NCBI RefSeq assembly: GCF_004118285.1
Contig: NZ_SDHY01000002.1
Coordinates: 310,001-374,000 of the forward strand
Direction of reading: 5' to 3'
Length of the DNA stretch: 64,000 nucleotides
Source: Aquirufa rosea
Lineage (GTDB): Bacteria; Bacteroidota; Bacteroidia; Cytophagales; Spirosomataceae
Positions 52,910 to 62,478 of this stretch are shown here, piece after piece (within the stretch, counting starts at the first letter, position 1; each line of letters opens with the position of its first letter). The notes under the pieces were generated by a model. That model did not search any database. It was not told where the DNA came from and saw nothing but the letters and a program-made list of their open reading frames with translations. A program made the position numbers and the translations under genes.

Positions 52910-55747
52910 TCAAACCATATTCAACTCTTTCTTCAAGAATCTCCCCGTATGACTATTCTTCACTTTGGCCACCTCCTCAGGAGTTCCTTCTGCTACAATT
53001 TGACCTCCCGCTAGCCCTCCTTCAGGTCCTAAATCAATGACATGATCAGATACTTTAATCACATCTAAATTATGTTCAATGATTAAAACAGTATTACCTC
53101 GATCTACGAGTTTTTGTAATACATCCAACAATAATTTGACGTCTTGAAAATGTAAACCCGTGGTCGGCTCATCCAACACATATAAGGTTTTTCCCGTATC
53201 CTTTTTAGACAATTCCTCCGCTAACTTCACACGTTGTGCCTCCCCTCCAGATAAAGTCGTGGCATGTTGCCCCAATGTAATATACCCTAATCCCACCTCC
53301 AACAATGTTTTCACCTTCCTGTGAATCTTAGGCTGATGTTCAAAAAATTCTAAGGCCTGCTCCACTGTCATATCCAACACATCTGAAATAGATTTTCCTT
53401 TAAATCGCACTTCCAAAGTCTCCCGATTGAAACGTTTGCCTTTGCATGATTCACATTCCACCAACACATCAGGTAAAAACTCCATTTCGATCTTTTTCCT
53501 TCCTGCACCCTCGCAACTTTCACAACGACCGCCTTTTACATTAAAACTAAATCGACCTGCTTTATATCCACGAATCTTTGACTCTGGTAATTCGCAGTAA
53601 AGCGTCCTAATGTCGCTGTACATATTAGTATAAGTTGCAGGATTAGAACGAGGTGTCCTACCTATCGGCGATTGATCCACTTCAATCACTTTATCGATAA
53701 GCTCCAAACCCTCTATTCCCTTGAAATCTTTAGGATCTCGCTTAGCCCGATCAAAGTGCTGTTTTAATTTCAAGACTAAGGTATCATGAATTAAAGTAGA
53801 CTTCCCCGATCCAGAAACTCCTGTTATAGATATCATTTTCCCCAAAGGAATGGTCACGTTTACCTGTTTTAAATTATTGCCTGAAGCTCCCCATAACTTA
53901 ATTTCTTTGCCCGAACCCTTTCTTCTTTTTGTTGGCAATTCAATGGCCAATTCCCCACTCAAGTATTTTGCCGTGGGTGTTTGTAATTGTAAGAATTCAG
54001 TAGGAGTCCCCTGGCCCACCACATGTCCTCCGTGCCTACCTGCACCAGGTCCTACGTCCAACAGGTAATCAGCCTCCAACATCATGTCTTTATCATGCTC
54101 TACTACCAATACGCTATTCCCAAGGTCTCTTAGGTCCTTCAATGCTTGAATAAGTTTTTCATTATCTCTTTGATGCAAACCAATACTAGGTTCATCCATA
54201 ATGTACAAAACTCCCACCAATTGTGTACCAATTTGAGTAGCTAATCGAATACGCTGGGCTTCTCCTCCAGAAAGGGTTTTCATGGGTCTATCTAAGGTCA
54301 AATAGGTTAACCCAATCTGAGTTAAAAAACCAATTCGCTTTTGAATCTCTTTCAATACTTCCTGCCCTATTTGCTGTTGCCTAGAAGATAGTCTAAGATA
54401 TAATCCCTCCATCCATTGCTCCAATTCCAAAATATCCATCTGAGCCAACTCTCCAATATGCTTACCATCTATTTTGAAACAAAGAGCTTCCTTTTTTAAG
54501 CGGTAACCTTGGCAATCAGGACAAGTTTTTACCTCTAGAAAATCTTTCAGCCAATCTTGTGTTTTTTCAGATCCACTTTCTTGCTGCCTCTTTAAGAAAT
54601 TGATTATCCCATCGTATTTGGTTGTCCACTCTGTTCCTACATATTTCTTAGAAGGTACCGGAACTGGTTCATCCGTTCCATACAACATGATTTCAACAGC
54701 CTTGCGTGGGAACTTAGCTATAGGTGTAGATAAACCTACTTGAAATGGCTTCAACAAAACTTCCAATTGCTTAAATATCCACAAATCACGGTATTCACCT
54801 ATGGGCGCAATTGCACCACGAATGATACTTAACTCTGGGTTTGGGATAACAGATTCCTCCGTAATCTCTTCAATTTGGCCTAAACCATTACAGGTTGGGC
54901 AAGCTCCATATGGACTATTGAATGAAAAAGTATTGGGTGCTGGCTCATCATAAGACAAGCCCGTCAATGGATCCATCAAGGTTTGAGAAAAATAATGAAT
55001 CTGAAGTTTTTCATCTAAAATATAGACCTGCCCCTTACCCAAATTCATGGCCGTCTGCAAGCTTTGAGAAATCCTAAAACGATCTTCCTCTTTGACAATT
55101 AATCGATCGACCACAATCTCAATATCATGCACCTTAAATCGATCTACCTGCATTTTAGGTTCTAGCTCCAAGATTTCTCCATCTACCCGAACTTTGGTAT
55201 ACCCCCATTTAGCAATTTGCACAAACAACTCACGGTAATGACCCTTTCTTCCTTTTACCACAGGTGCCAATAACAGAACCTTCCCTCCGTCAAACTGCTG
55301 CAATAAAGTTATAATGATTTGATCGACCGACTGCTTAACCATTTTTTCACCCGATAGGTAACTAAATGCTTCAGAGGCTCGAGCATACAGTAAGCGTAAA
55401 AAATCATAAATTTCAGTGGTTGTGCCCACTGTAGATCTAGGATTTTTAGAGGTGGTTTTTTGCTCTATGGAAATCACGGGAGAAAGACCCTCTATTTTAT
55501 CGACGTCAGGGCGCTCCATGTTTCCTAAAAAACTTCGGGCATAGGCAGAAAAACTTTCCATGTATCGCCTTTGTCCTTCAGCATAAATAGTATCAAAAGC
55601 TAAACTGGATTTTCCCGAACCCGAAATACCTGTGATAACCACTAATTGATTTCGGGGGATTTGAACATCGATGTTCTTTAAATTATGCTCTCGAGCACCT
55701 AAAACTTCTATGTGAGAAAATCCGGTTAAATCTTTAGGTGGCTGCAT
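52910..55747 (-). CDS. uvrA: Excinuclease ABC subunit A
   Basis: Damage-recognition ATPase of nucleotide excision repair, 945 residues. Two ABC modules are seen: Walker A GISGSGKSSLAFDT and GVSGSGKSTLIHDT, signatures TLSGGEAQRIRLA and TLSGGEAQRVKLAEEL. Zinc-binding Cys pairs occur in CPTCNGLGQ, CPDCQGYR, CESCEGAGRKK and CESCKGKRF. YMESFSAYARSFLG is typical of the N-terminus. Complete and of normal length. Confidence 0.97.
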   Translation of the reverse strand: MQPPKDLTGFSHIEVLGAREHNLKNIDVQIPRNQLVVITGISGSGKSSLAFDTIYAEGQRRYMESFSAYARSFLGNMERPDVDKIEGLSPVISIEQKTTSKNPRSTVGTTTEIYDFLRLLYARASEAFSYLSGEKMVKQSVDQIIITLLQQFDGGKVLLLAPVVKGRKGHYRELFVQIAKWGYTKVRVDGEILELEPKMQVDRFKVHDIEIVVDRLIVKEEDRFRISQSLQTAMNLGKGQVYILDEKLQIHYFSQTLMDPLTGLSYDEPAPNTFSFNSPYGACPTCNGLGQIEEITEESVIPNPELSIIRGAIAPIGEYRDLWIFKQLEVLLKPFQVGLSTPIAKFPRKAVEIMLYGTDEPVPVPSKKYVGTEWTTKYDGIINFLKRQQESGSEKTQDWLKDFLEVKTCPDCQGYRLKKEALCFKIDGKHIGELAQMDILELEQWMEGLYLRLSSRQQQIGQEVLKEIQKRIGFLTQIGLTYLTLDRPMKTLSGGEAQRIRLATQIGTQLVGVLYIMDEPSIGLHQRDNEKLIQALKDLRDLGNSVLVVEHDKDMMLEADYLLDVGPGAGRHGGHVVGQGTPTEFLQLQTPTAKYLSGELAIELPTKRRKGSGKEIKLWGASGNNLKQVNVTIPLGKMISITGVSGSGKSTLIHDTLVLKLKQHFDRAKRDPKDFKGIEGLELIDKVIEVDQSPIGRTPRSNPATYTNMYSDIRTLYCELPESKIRGYKAGRFSFNVKGGRCESCEGAGRKKIEMEFLPDVLVECESCKGKRFNRETLEVRFKGKSISDVLDMTVEQALEFFEHQPKIHRKVKTLLEVGLGYITLGQHATTLSGGEAQRVKLAEELSKKDTGKTLYVLDEPTTGLHFQDVKLLLDVLQKLVDRGNTVLIIEHNLDVIKVSDHVIDLGPEGGLAGGQIVAEGTPEEVAKVKNSHTGRFLKKELNMV

Positions 55748-55784
55748 ATATGGCTACAAATCAATCCATAAAAATACAAAAAAA

Positions 55785-55809
55785 GAGGCCGTCCTAGTAG
55801 GACAGCCTC
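55785..55809 (-). terminator. Terminator of the TonB-dependent receptor gene
   Basis: On the minus strand GAGGCTGTCC and GGACGGCCTC pair (one G-T) around TACTA, followed by seven T. It sits about 24 bp after the receptor stop and 37 bp before the uvrA start. Confidence 0.9.
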
Positions 55810-55832
55810 AATAAAAATTAATCTGAAATATA

Positions 55833-58712
55833 TTATTTGTTCAACAACTCGTCAAACGTAATACTTACGTAGTAAATACTTCCCACCGTTGGGTTACCCC
55901 ATCCAGTAGTATAAGCAGTTCCCAACAAGTTAGAAGCCCCTACTTTTACTATGGACTTAATGCTAGCTACCTTCTTGCTGATTTGAGCATCTAAAGTACT
56001 AAACGATGGTATAATACTTTGTTGGGTTTGATTTAAGATTTGATTTACAAAACTTGACTGCCAAACGTACTCATCTTGGTATCTCCATACAGTGCTAAAG
56101 CCCCATCCTGAACCACCAATATTACGGTTACCTAAAGTAAGGTTGGTACGGTAAGCTGGAGTGTTATATGCCAATTGATAATTGCTTAATCCTCCATTAT
56201 CATTCACTGTGTTATAAGATACATTACCTCCTAAAGTCCAGTTAGATGGCAAACGGTAATCTAAGCTCAAACCCCAGCCGCTAGTTTTCACCAAGTTGTC
56301 TACATTAGATGGGAATGAGAAAACTTTATTACCTACCACTGTATTGTCTCTATGCTGCTGTGGAGTTTGTACTACCACTTGACCTGCTGAGAAATTCGTG
56401 AAGGTACTTTGATAGTAGTAGAAATCCGCCAATAAGTTATTGCCTAAGTTTCCTTTGTAACCCACTTCAAAAGTACGAACCTGCTCAGGCTTCCAAGCTT
56501 TAGCCGTATATACTTCAGGCTTTCCAGCTAACACCGATTGTAAAGTAAAGGAGTTGCCTGACAATTTATAACGATCTTGTACTACTGGAAGTCCTCCCAA
56601 TAAACGAGCAGATGGAGTATTCAAGTCGATGTACTGATCTTGCGTGGTAGGAATACGGAAACCTGTTTGATAAGACGCTCTGAAATTTGACTGACCTACG
56701 GTTAAAACCCCAGAAATTCTTGGGCTAAATTGTCCTTCGAAGTTCTCGTTTTTATCATAACGCATGGAACCAGTCAATTTAAATTTATCTTGGAACATCT
56801 TCTTGGCTAATTGTAAGTATCCACCATACTCATGAATGGAAAATTCTTGGCCATTATCTTGACGGGCAAATAAAGTTCCCTCTGAGTTCAAAGCATAAAT
56901 ACGGTAATTGGCCCCAACAATCATTTCTAATTTATTATTCATTGCCTCCGTGAAGTTGTACATACCTTCATAGTGGTACAAAGCCGACTTATCTAAGAAT
57001 CTTGCTCCCTGTGGAAGTGGCTTACCTTTGATTGCCTCCACCGCATTAGTAAATGCAGCAGTTCCTGGAATCAAGCGACCCACATCCGCTGTAGCGCGTG
57101 CATTGTTATGATAAGTTGGGAAAGCCGCCTGAGTTGTTGCAATGGCATTACCTACTGCTAAGGTTGGATTACCTGTTTGTGCCAAGGTGGTTGCTAATAC
57201 CGTTCCAAAATTAGTCAATGCCTGGCCAGCAAAAGTCGAGAAATACTGAGGGTACCATGAAGTACTAGGCTTAGCGGCTTCATTCACTAATTGACCTAAT
57301 GTTCCCGTAGCATAAGCATCTCCAGAATTCTCCTGGGTAGTATAAGCTCTTACAAAGAAGTTCGATCCTTTTAATTCAGCCTTGTATTGGCCCATACTAA
57401 AGTTCTTGATTGAATAACGGTCAGCACCTGTATAAACTGTAGTTCCTTGTCCATAAGAACCTTGTAAAATCAATTCCACTTTGTCGTTAAAACGGTAATG
57501 CAAGGCTGCATTGAACTTCATATTACGATTAGCGTAAGAAGCCAAATCGCGCTCAGCATATCCTTCACGTGAGATGTTGACATTAGGTACAATGTAACCT
57601 AAAATAGCCGAAGGAGACAATAAACCTCCCGTAGCTCTAGATATCTGATTTATACCTGCCGTCAAAGGGTTTGTAGGATCGCCTAACAATGGAGTCAGGG
57701 AGCTTAACATGTTCACATTGGTCTCATCACCATAGATGTTTACACCATTATATGCCAAGTTGGTAGAACGACCCCCAAAATCCAACGTTCTTCCATTCAA
57801 TAAACTTTGGTCACGGTAATCAGATGCTTGCCAATCTTCCGCACTCAATGTATTGAAATTCAATTTGAATGCCCATTTATTATTGAACGCTTTGGCATAA
57901 CGAAGAGAAATATCGCTGTAAGGAGTGTTTTGGACGGTACGGTTGGGTGCATCCATAAAACCACCTTTCACTTGTGCGCTTAATCCTTGGTATAAGAATG
58001 GGCTCTTAGAGTTCATTAATAAGATACCATTCATGGCATTAGGACCATATAAGGCAGAAGATGCTCCTGGCAAAACCTCCACGTTTTCTAAGTCCAATTC
58101 AGAAATACCGACAATATTACCTACAGAGAAGTTCAAACCTGGGGCTTGGTTATCCATACCATCAATCATCTGAACTACACGCACGTTACCGTTACTTCCA
58201 AATCCACGCATGTTCACCGAAGAAAATGAAACTGATTGAGTCACCAATTCCACTCCTTTTAAATTGCGAAGTGCATCATAAAATGAAGCAGATGGAGTTT
58301 CTCTGATGCTTCTAATATCCATTTTCTCTACAGATACTGGAGATTTCATCACGCTTTCTTCCACTCTACTGGCCGAAACTACTACGTCTTGACCCAAGAC
58401 AGACTGCTCTTTAAGACTAATTTTTAAGTCGGTTTTGTTACCAGTGACATTAACTTCTTGCCTCTCATATCCCACCATGGAAATTACCAAAGTAAATGGT
58501 GTTGGAGTGGATGTACTCAAGGAAAAATTTCCCTTGGCATCAGTAATAGTACCAATAACTTTACCTTTAACGGCAACACTGACACCAATTAAAGCTTCTT
58601 TGGATGCAGCATCTGATACTTGCCCCCCTACTTTGGTCTGAGCAATCACAGAAAAACTCATCAAAAACACGACTAAAATAGCGGGTAGGAATTTGGAAAA
58701 TAGTCTTTTCAT
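55833..58712 (-). CDS. TonB-dependent outer-membrane receptor with carboxypeptidase-like domain
   Basis: Outer-membrane active transporter of 959 residues. The order is a signal peptide (FLPAILVVFLMSFSVIAQ), a CarboxypepD_reg-like domain (about 25-110, VGGQVSDAASKEALIGVSV), the plug (SVEKMDIRSIRETPSASFYDALRNLKGVELV, GASSALYGPNAMNGIL) and a 22-strand barrel ending in a C-terminal aromatic-rich strand. No SusD partner or regulator adjoins, so a polysaccharide locus is unlikely. The ligand is unknown. The start at 58712 begins the signal peptide. Confidence 0.93.
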   Translation of the reverse strand: MKRLFSKFLPAILVVFLMSFSVIAQTKVGGQVSDAASKEALIGVSVAVKGKVIGTITDAKGNFSLSTSTPTPFTLVISMVGYERQEVNVTGNKTDLKISLKEQSVLGQDVVVSASRVEESVMKSPVSVEKMDIRSIRETPSASFYDALRNLKGVELVTQSVSFSSVNMRGFGSNGNVRVVQMIDGMDNQAPGLNFSVGNIVGISELDLENVEVLPGASSALYGPNAMNGILLMNSKSPFLYQGLSAQVKGGFMDAPNRTVQNTPYSDISLRYAKAFNNKWAFKLNFNTLSAEDWQASDYRDQSLLNGRTLDFGGRSTNLAYNGVNIYGDETNVNMLSSLTPLLGDPTNPLTAGINQISRATGGLLSPSAILGYIVPNVNISREGYAERDLASYANRNMKFNAALHYRFNDKVELILQGSYGQGTTVYTGADRYSIKNFSMGQYKAELKGSNFFVRAYTTQENSGDAYATGTLGQLVNEAAKPSTSWYPQYFSTFAGQALTNFGTVLATTLAQTGNPTLAVGNAIATTQAAFPTYHNNARATADVGRLIPGTAAFTNAVEAIKGKPLPQGARFLDKSALYHYEGMYNFTEAMNNKLEMIVGANYRIYALNSEGTLFARQDNGQEFSIHEYGGYLQLAKKMFQDKFKLTGSMRYDKNENFEGQFSPRISGVLTVGQSNFRASYQTGFRIPTTQDQYIDLNTPSARLLGGLPVVQDRYKLSGNSFTLQSVLAGKPEVYTAKAWKPEQVRTFEVGYKGNLGNNLLADFYYYQSTFTNFSAGQVVVQTPQQHRDNTVVGNKVFSFPSNVDNLVKTSGWGLSLDYRLPSNWTLGGNVSYNTVNDNGGLSNYQLAYNTPAYRTNLTLGNRNIGGSGWGFSTVWRYQDEYVWQSSFVNQILNQTQQSIIPSFSTLDAQISKKVASIKSIVKVGASNLLGTAYTTGWGNPTVGSIYYVSITFDELLNK

Positions 58713-58758
58713 GTTGATAAATTTAGATAACAATTTAAATATGGGCCTAGACCTCAAA

Positions 58759-58766
58759 CAAAACTA
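58759..58766 (-). promoter_or_regulatory. -7 box TAGTTTTG for the TonB-dependent receptor
   Basis: Minus-strand TAnnTTTG, 46 bp before the receptor start. The rest of the intergenic stretch to 59008 is AT-rich; I see no riboswitch-like structure in it. Confidence 0.5.
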
Positions 58767-59008
58767 ATGAAGAAAATAGAATTGCCCACTTATTTTATTA
58801 AAAAATTACTAGTTTTTCAATAAATACTTAAATATTGATAGTTAGTCTTCGGTGGTCAAAACCAATGGATTGGGTATTATTTTACATCCAATAAAATTCT
58901 TGTTAGTTTTGAATTCCATTTTTGAATGAAAAAATTCTGTACTTGGTTAACCAAAAAAGAAAAATTCTTCGTTTCAAGTATGCAGTAAGCAGGTTGCATC
59001 CTTCAATA

Positions 59009-59016
59009 TATATTTG
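59009..59016 (+). promoter_or_regulatory. -7 box TATATTTG for manC
   Basis: Plus-strand TAnnTTTG overlapping the in-frame TTG at 59014, which points to the ATG at 59032 as the start. Confidence 0.55.
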
Positions 59017-59031
59017 AACGTAGTAGAACAT

Positions 59032-60096
59032 ATGAAAGACAATTACCTCATCATCATGGCAGGCGGAATAGGCACTCGCTTTTGGCCAATTAGCAGAAGT
59101 ACCAATCCCAAGCAATTTCACGATGTGTTAGGTGTGGGTAAAACGATGCTTCAACAGACTGCAGAACGTTTTCAGGGCATCATTCCTTCCGAAAACGTGT
59201 ATGTAGTGACCAGTGATGAATTTGCTGATTTGGTGAAAGAACAATTGCCATTTTTAAGTGATGAACAAATATTAAAGGAGCCGCAGCGTAAAAACACGGC
59301 CCCTTGTATCGCCTATGCGGCCTATAAAATTTCCAAAAAGAACAAGAAGGCCAAATTTGTGGTAGCCCCTGCGGACCACGTTATCTTAAAGGAACAACTC
59401 TTTCAAGAAAATATTAAAAAAGCCCTTCAAGAAGCTGAAAAAGAGGTATTTGTCACCTTGGGCATCATCCCTACTCGTCCAGATACTGGCTACGGCTATA
59501 TTCAATATGTACCCTCTGCAGAAGATGCTCAAAAAGTAAAAACCTTTACTGAAAAACCCAATTTTGAATTGGCTCAAGCCTTTTTAGAAAGTGGCGACTA
59601 TGTGTGGAATGCCGGGATTTTTATCTTCAAACTTCCCACCTTCAAAAAAGAATTAGAGAAACACCAATCCCGCATGGCGGAACAATTTGAGGAGGGATTA
59701 GCTCATTATTATACACCAGGCGAGGAAGACTTCATTAAAAAAGTATACGGCGTGTGTAAAAACATTTCCATAGACGTAGGTATCATGGAAAAGGCTCAAG
59801 AGGTTAAAGTTATCCTTTCAGATATTGGTTGGTCCGATTTAGGTACTTGGCAATCCCTCTATGAAATCAATGAAAAAGATACCAACAACAATGTCATTGA
59901 AGGAAATGTCATCGCTTATGACACTACCAATTGTATCATCAAAACACCCCATAACAAACTCGTGGTGATACAAGGTTTACAAGGGTACATTGTTGCCGAA
60001 CAGGGAAATGCACTCATGATTTGCCCTAAAAACCTGGAACAAGAAGTAAAAAAATTTGTGGAGGATGCGACCCAACTAGACCCTAAGTTTAGTTAG
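59032..60096 (+). CDS. manC: Mannose-1-phosphate guanylyltransferase
   Basis: Makes GDP-mannose from mannose-1-phosphate and GTP for glycan synthesis. The 354-residue protein has the nucleotidyltransferase signature LIIMAGGIGTRFWPISRSTNPKQF, VAPADHVIL, GYGYIQY, FTEKPN and GDYVWNAGIFIF. Only the nucleotidyltransferase domain is present, without a fused phosphomannose isomerase half. It overlaps the end of the convergent MerR gene by 8 bp. Confidence 0.93.
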   Translation: MKDNYLIIMAGGIGTRFWPISRSTNPKQFHDVLGVGKTMLQQTAERFQGIIPSENVYVVTSDEFADLVKEQLPFLSDEQILKEPQRKNTAPCIAYAAYKISKKNKKAKFVVAPADHVILKEQLFQENIKKALQEAEKEVFVTLGIIPTRPDTGYGYIQYVPSAEDAQKVKTFTEKPNFELAQAFLESGDYVWNAGIFIFKLPTFKKELEKHQSRMAEQFEEGLAHYYTPGEEDFIKKVYGVCKNISIDVGIMEKAQEVKVILSDIGWSDLGTWQSLYEINEKDTNNNVIEGNVIAYDTTNCIIKTPHNKLVVIQGLQGYIVAEQGNALMICPKNLEQEVKKFVEDATQLDPKFS

Positions 60097-60973
60097 CATT
60101 AGCCAAATCAATCAAATCCTGAAAATTATTCAGCACTTGAATGCGCTCAGGGACCTCTTGTTCTAAGGCCATCATTTGATACCCTGTAAGTAATAGTTTC
60201 GCTTCAGGGATTTTATCTGTCAATTCTACTAAATAATCGTTGATCTCTTCAGGATTGGGCCGAGAAGTAAATACACTCAATACATAATCTGGCTTGAATA
60301 TGTCATAGGCGCAAACTAACTCGTCCAATGGAAGAGATTGACCTAAATAGATAACTTGATGCTTCCTAGAACGCAACAAATAATTGGCAAAAAGTAAACT
60401 TATTTCGTGTAATTCGCCATCAGGCAAATAAAGAAGAAATTTCTTAGCATGGGGCTTTAAACTTAGATCTAACTGATCTATCTCAGACATCACCTTTTGA
60501 CGAATTAAATGACTGATAAAATGTTCTTGGGCAGGACTAACTGAACCAGAAAGCCATAAGGTTCCAAGTCTCAACATGAAAGGATGAATGATATGAATCA
60601 AGAAATCCTCGAATCCATACTTTCTAATGATATTATTGGTAAGTTGCTGAAACATCACCTCATTCAGTTCCAGCATGGCAATGGTCAGCGCTTGGATTTG
60701 ATCAGGAAAATTTAGAGTTCCTTCGGAGAGCCGCAATAAGTGGGCAGAACGCTCACTATCACTCATTTTGGCAATTTCGGAAATTTTATAGTCCCCTCGG
60801 TTTTGTAAAATAGCGATATTTAACACCAACTTTAATTCCTCGTCACCATAGGTGCGAATATTGGTATCCGTCCTAACTGGATTAAGAATCCCGTAACGTT
60901 GCTCCCAAATCCGAAGGGTGTGAGCTTTAATACCACTAAGATGTTCTAAATCCTTTATCGAATAAACACTCAT
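60089..60973 (-). CDS. MerR-family regulator with B12-binding domain (CarH-like)
   Basis: A 294-residue regulator. Residues 1-70 form a MerR helix-turn-helix (YSIKDLEHLSGIKAHTLRIWEQRYG). Residues 85-165 match the helical B12 cap domain, with the W140-x9-E150-H151 motif. Residues 175-290 form a cobalamin-binding Rossmann domain with His189 in ELHEIS, where CarH proteins have ERHEIG. In CarH, adenosylcobalamin-bound tetramers repress carotenoid genes until light destroys the cofactor. The next gene is a CruF-like carotenoid gene, which supports that role. Light sensing itself is inferred. Confidence 0.88.
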   Translation of the reverse strand: MSVYSIKDLEHLSGIKAHTLRIWEQRYGILNPVRTDTNIRTYGDEELKLVLNIAILQNRGDYKISEIAKMSDSERSAHLLRLSEGTLNFPDQIQALTIAMLELNEVMFQQLTNNIIRKYGFEDFLIHIIHPFMLRLGTLWLSGSVSPAQEHFISHLIRQKVMSEIDQLDLSLKPHAKKFLLYLPDGELHEISLLFANYLLRSRKHQVIYLGQSLPLDELVCAYDIFKPDYVLSVFTSRPNPEEINDYLVELTDKIPEAKLLLTGYQMMALEQEVPERIQVLNNFQDLIDLANAN

Positions 60974-61034
60974 TTCCTTAGAAAAACAATGTTAAGAAAA
61001 CACGATTTGACTAAAATTGTTTTAAGTTTTATTA

Positions 61035-61667
61035 CTAGGATTGTAAAATTATCCAATGACCTAAAAAAAACATAAACTGTAATAACAAAATCCACCTGAA
61101 CAAAGAGGATTTGCTCGTGAATTCTCCACTTTGGAACACCCAATGAAAAAAGAAACTAACTAACCACCATGCACCAAAATTTTGCAAGGGTACTTGTCCC
61201 CCAGACCATTGCCAAAAATCAAAATGCATGGCTACAGGCTCAATTAATAGATCCAATGCCGTCATCATGCCCGCTCCTAAAGCTGCCCTTCCAATTTTCC
61301 CTCCCACATTCCACTCTTCCACTACGGCGCTAGAACCTAATAAAAGCACCATCCAATTAAGTCCTATTGTGATGGGTACCTCCATTACCTTGAAACCGAG
61401 CGTTTCGCCATAATAATATTCTCCAAATATCTTTCCCGTTCTTACTCCTACTACTTCTAAAAACCAGGAGGCAACCACGATAGACCCTAAGGTTAAATAG
61501 GCAGCCATACTGGGCTTGGGAAAATAATACAAGCAAAAAAAGCCGGTGAACCAAAGAGTAAGTGGCACTAATGAAACAAACAATTGACTGGTTGCCGGCA
61601 GATTCATCCCAATCAGCCCCGCTGCATATAATACTATGAGAAATCTTTTTAAATTCACTCCAGACAT
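61035..61667 (-). CDS. CruF-like carotenoid biosynthesis membrane protein
   Basis: A 210-residue protein with about six to seven membrane segments of the carotenoid biosynthesis (former DUF422) family. That family includes carotenoid 1',2'-hydratase CruF and bisanhydrobacterioruberin hydratase. I recognise TGKIFGEYYYGETLGFKVMEVPITIGLNWMVL and the following ALDLLIEPVAMHFDFWQW. It likely adds water to the end groups of an acyclic or monocyclic carotenoid. It is 61 bp upstream of the CarH-like gene on the same strand. The exact pigment is unknown. Confidence 0.82.
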   Translation of the reverse strand: MSGVNLKRFLIVLYAAGLIGMNLPATSQLFVSLVPLTLWFTGFFCLYYFPKPSMAAYLTLGSIVVASWFLEVVGVRTGKIFGEYYYGETLGFKVMEVPITIGLNWMVLLLGSSAVVEEWNVGGKIGRAALGAGMMTALDLLIEPVAMHFDFWQWSGGQVPLQNFGAWWLVSFFFHWVFQSGEFTSKSSLFRWILLLQFMFFLGHWIILQS

Positions 61668-61692
61668 AAGCTATCTTATTTCTTTTTAAAAA

Positions 61693-62313
61693 TTAGGCCC
61701 ATTCATCAGGTCTTTCTAATACAAAACCATCGGATTTACGGACATGCAAAGGAAATTGATTCTCCACTAATTTCTTGCGTCCAATCATTTGAAATGCCCT
61801 CGCCACAGCAACCACTGATTCATTTCTCCGAAGAGGCGGAAAAAAAACAACCACTGATTTATCCAAAAAGTTTTCATTGACACTTTGTATACAAGGTACA
61901 AAATCACTATCCCCTGAAACTACAATAGCGATGTCATACTGATCTTGAAAAGCGTCCATCAGGAGATGAGTGGCCAAATTTACGTCCGTCATTTTTTCAT
62001 TAGGAATCACCCAGCTGTTACCACACTTTCTGCAATCAGTGAATTTAGCCTGGTAGGAGCCATAGATTAAATTAACTCCTGTCGACTCCAAAGCCTCCAA
62101 ATAAGTCGTTTGACGCTTTTGTTTGGGAGGATTATGGGTAATCCGACTGGTGAAATACTTAATCTCCACTAGCTCTTGATTTGCTCGCAAAAAGCTCCTA
62201 ATCAATTTATCTACATTCAACCACTTACAATTTCGAAAACCGGCATCCATCATTCCAAAGTATAAATTGGAACCATCGACGTAGGCCTTTACACGATATT
62301 TTTTATTATTCAT
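61693..62313 (-). CDS. NYN-domain (LabA/DUF88-like) putative RNase
   Basis: A 206-residue protein of the PIN-like NYN superfamily, expected to be a metal-dependent RNase. Acidic residues are in KAYVDGSNLYFG, the region TDVNLATHLLMDAF and VVSGDSDFVPCI. An inserted CRKCGNSW could bind zinc with other Cys. The start at 62313 (MNNKKYRVKAYVDG) is chosen because homology begins there; the frame extends to 62370 through a structured leader. It is 25 bp upstream of the CruF-like gene on the same strand. Confidence 0.85.
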   Translation of the reverse strand: MNNKKYRVKAYVDGSNLYFGMMDAGFRNCKWLNVDKLIRSFLRANQELVEIKYFTSRITHNPPKQKRQTTYLEALESTGVNLIYGSYQAKFTDCRKCGNSWVIPNEKMTDVNLATHLLMDAFQDQYDIAIVVSGDSDFVPCIQSVNENFLDKSVVVFFPPLRRNESVVAVARAFQMIGRKKLVENQFPLHVRKSDGFVLERPDEWA

Positions 62314-62336
62314 GAACTTTTTTCTTCCTTGAATTG

Positions 62337-62402
62337 TATCTTTGTGCAAGAACTTCTCCAAAGATAGCATCTTTGGAATGATGCCCCACCCCGGTGGGGC
62401 AT
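62337..62402. promoter_or_regulatory. Structured intergenic region with alternating hairpins and opposed TATCTTTG boxes
   Basis: TATCTTTG occurs at 62337-62344 on the plus strand and at 62366-62359 on the minus strand, both matching TAnnTTTG and facing each other. CCAAAGAT (62358-62365) forms a perfect 9-bp hairpin with ATCTTTGG (62369-62376), or can instead pair with the first TATCTTTG. A GC-rich perfect 10-bp palindrome follows (62381-62390 with 62393-62402), then a T-rich run on the plus side. It may be a promoter region, an attenuator or a short RNA gene. Confidence 0.5.
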
Positions 62403-62478
62403 TTACTTTTTAGGAGCTTTACTTATTTTGAAAATCAAGAGTAAAAAATTCTTAATATCGTTAAATCAATTACTAACG

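Noticed and set aside
58767-59008. Riboswitch or small RNA between the TonB receptor and manC
   Set aside because: Only weak AT-rich pairing is visible, and no known aptamer pattern is seen.
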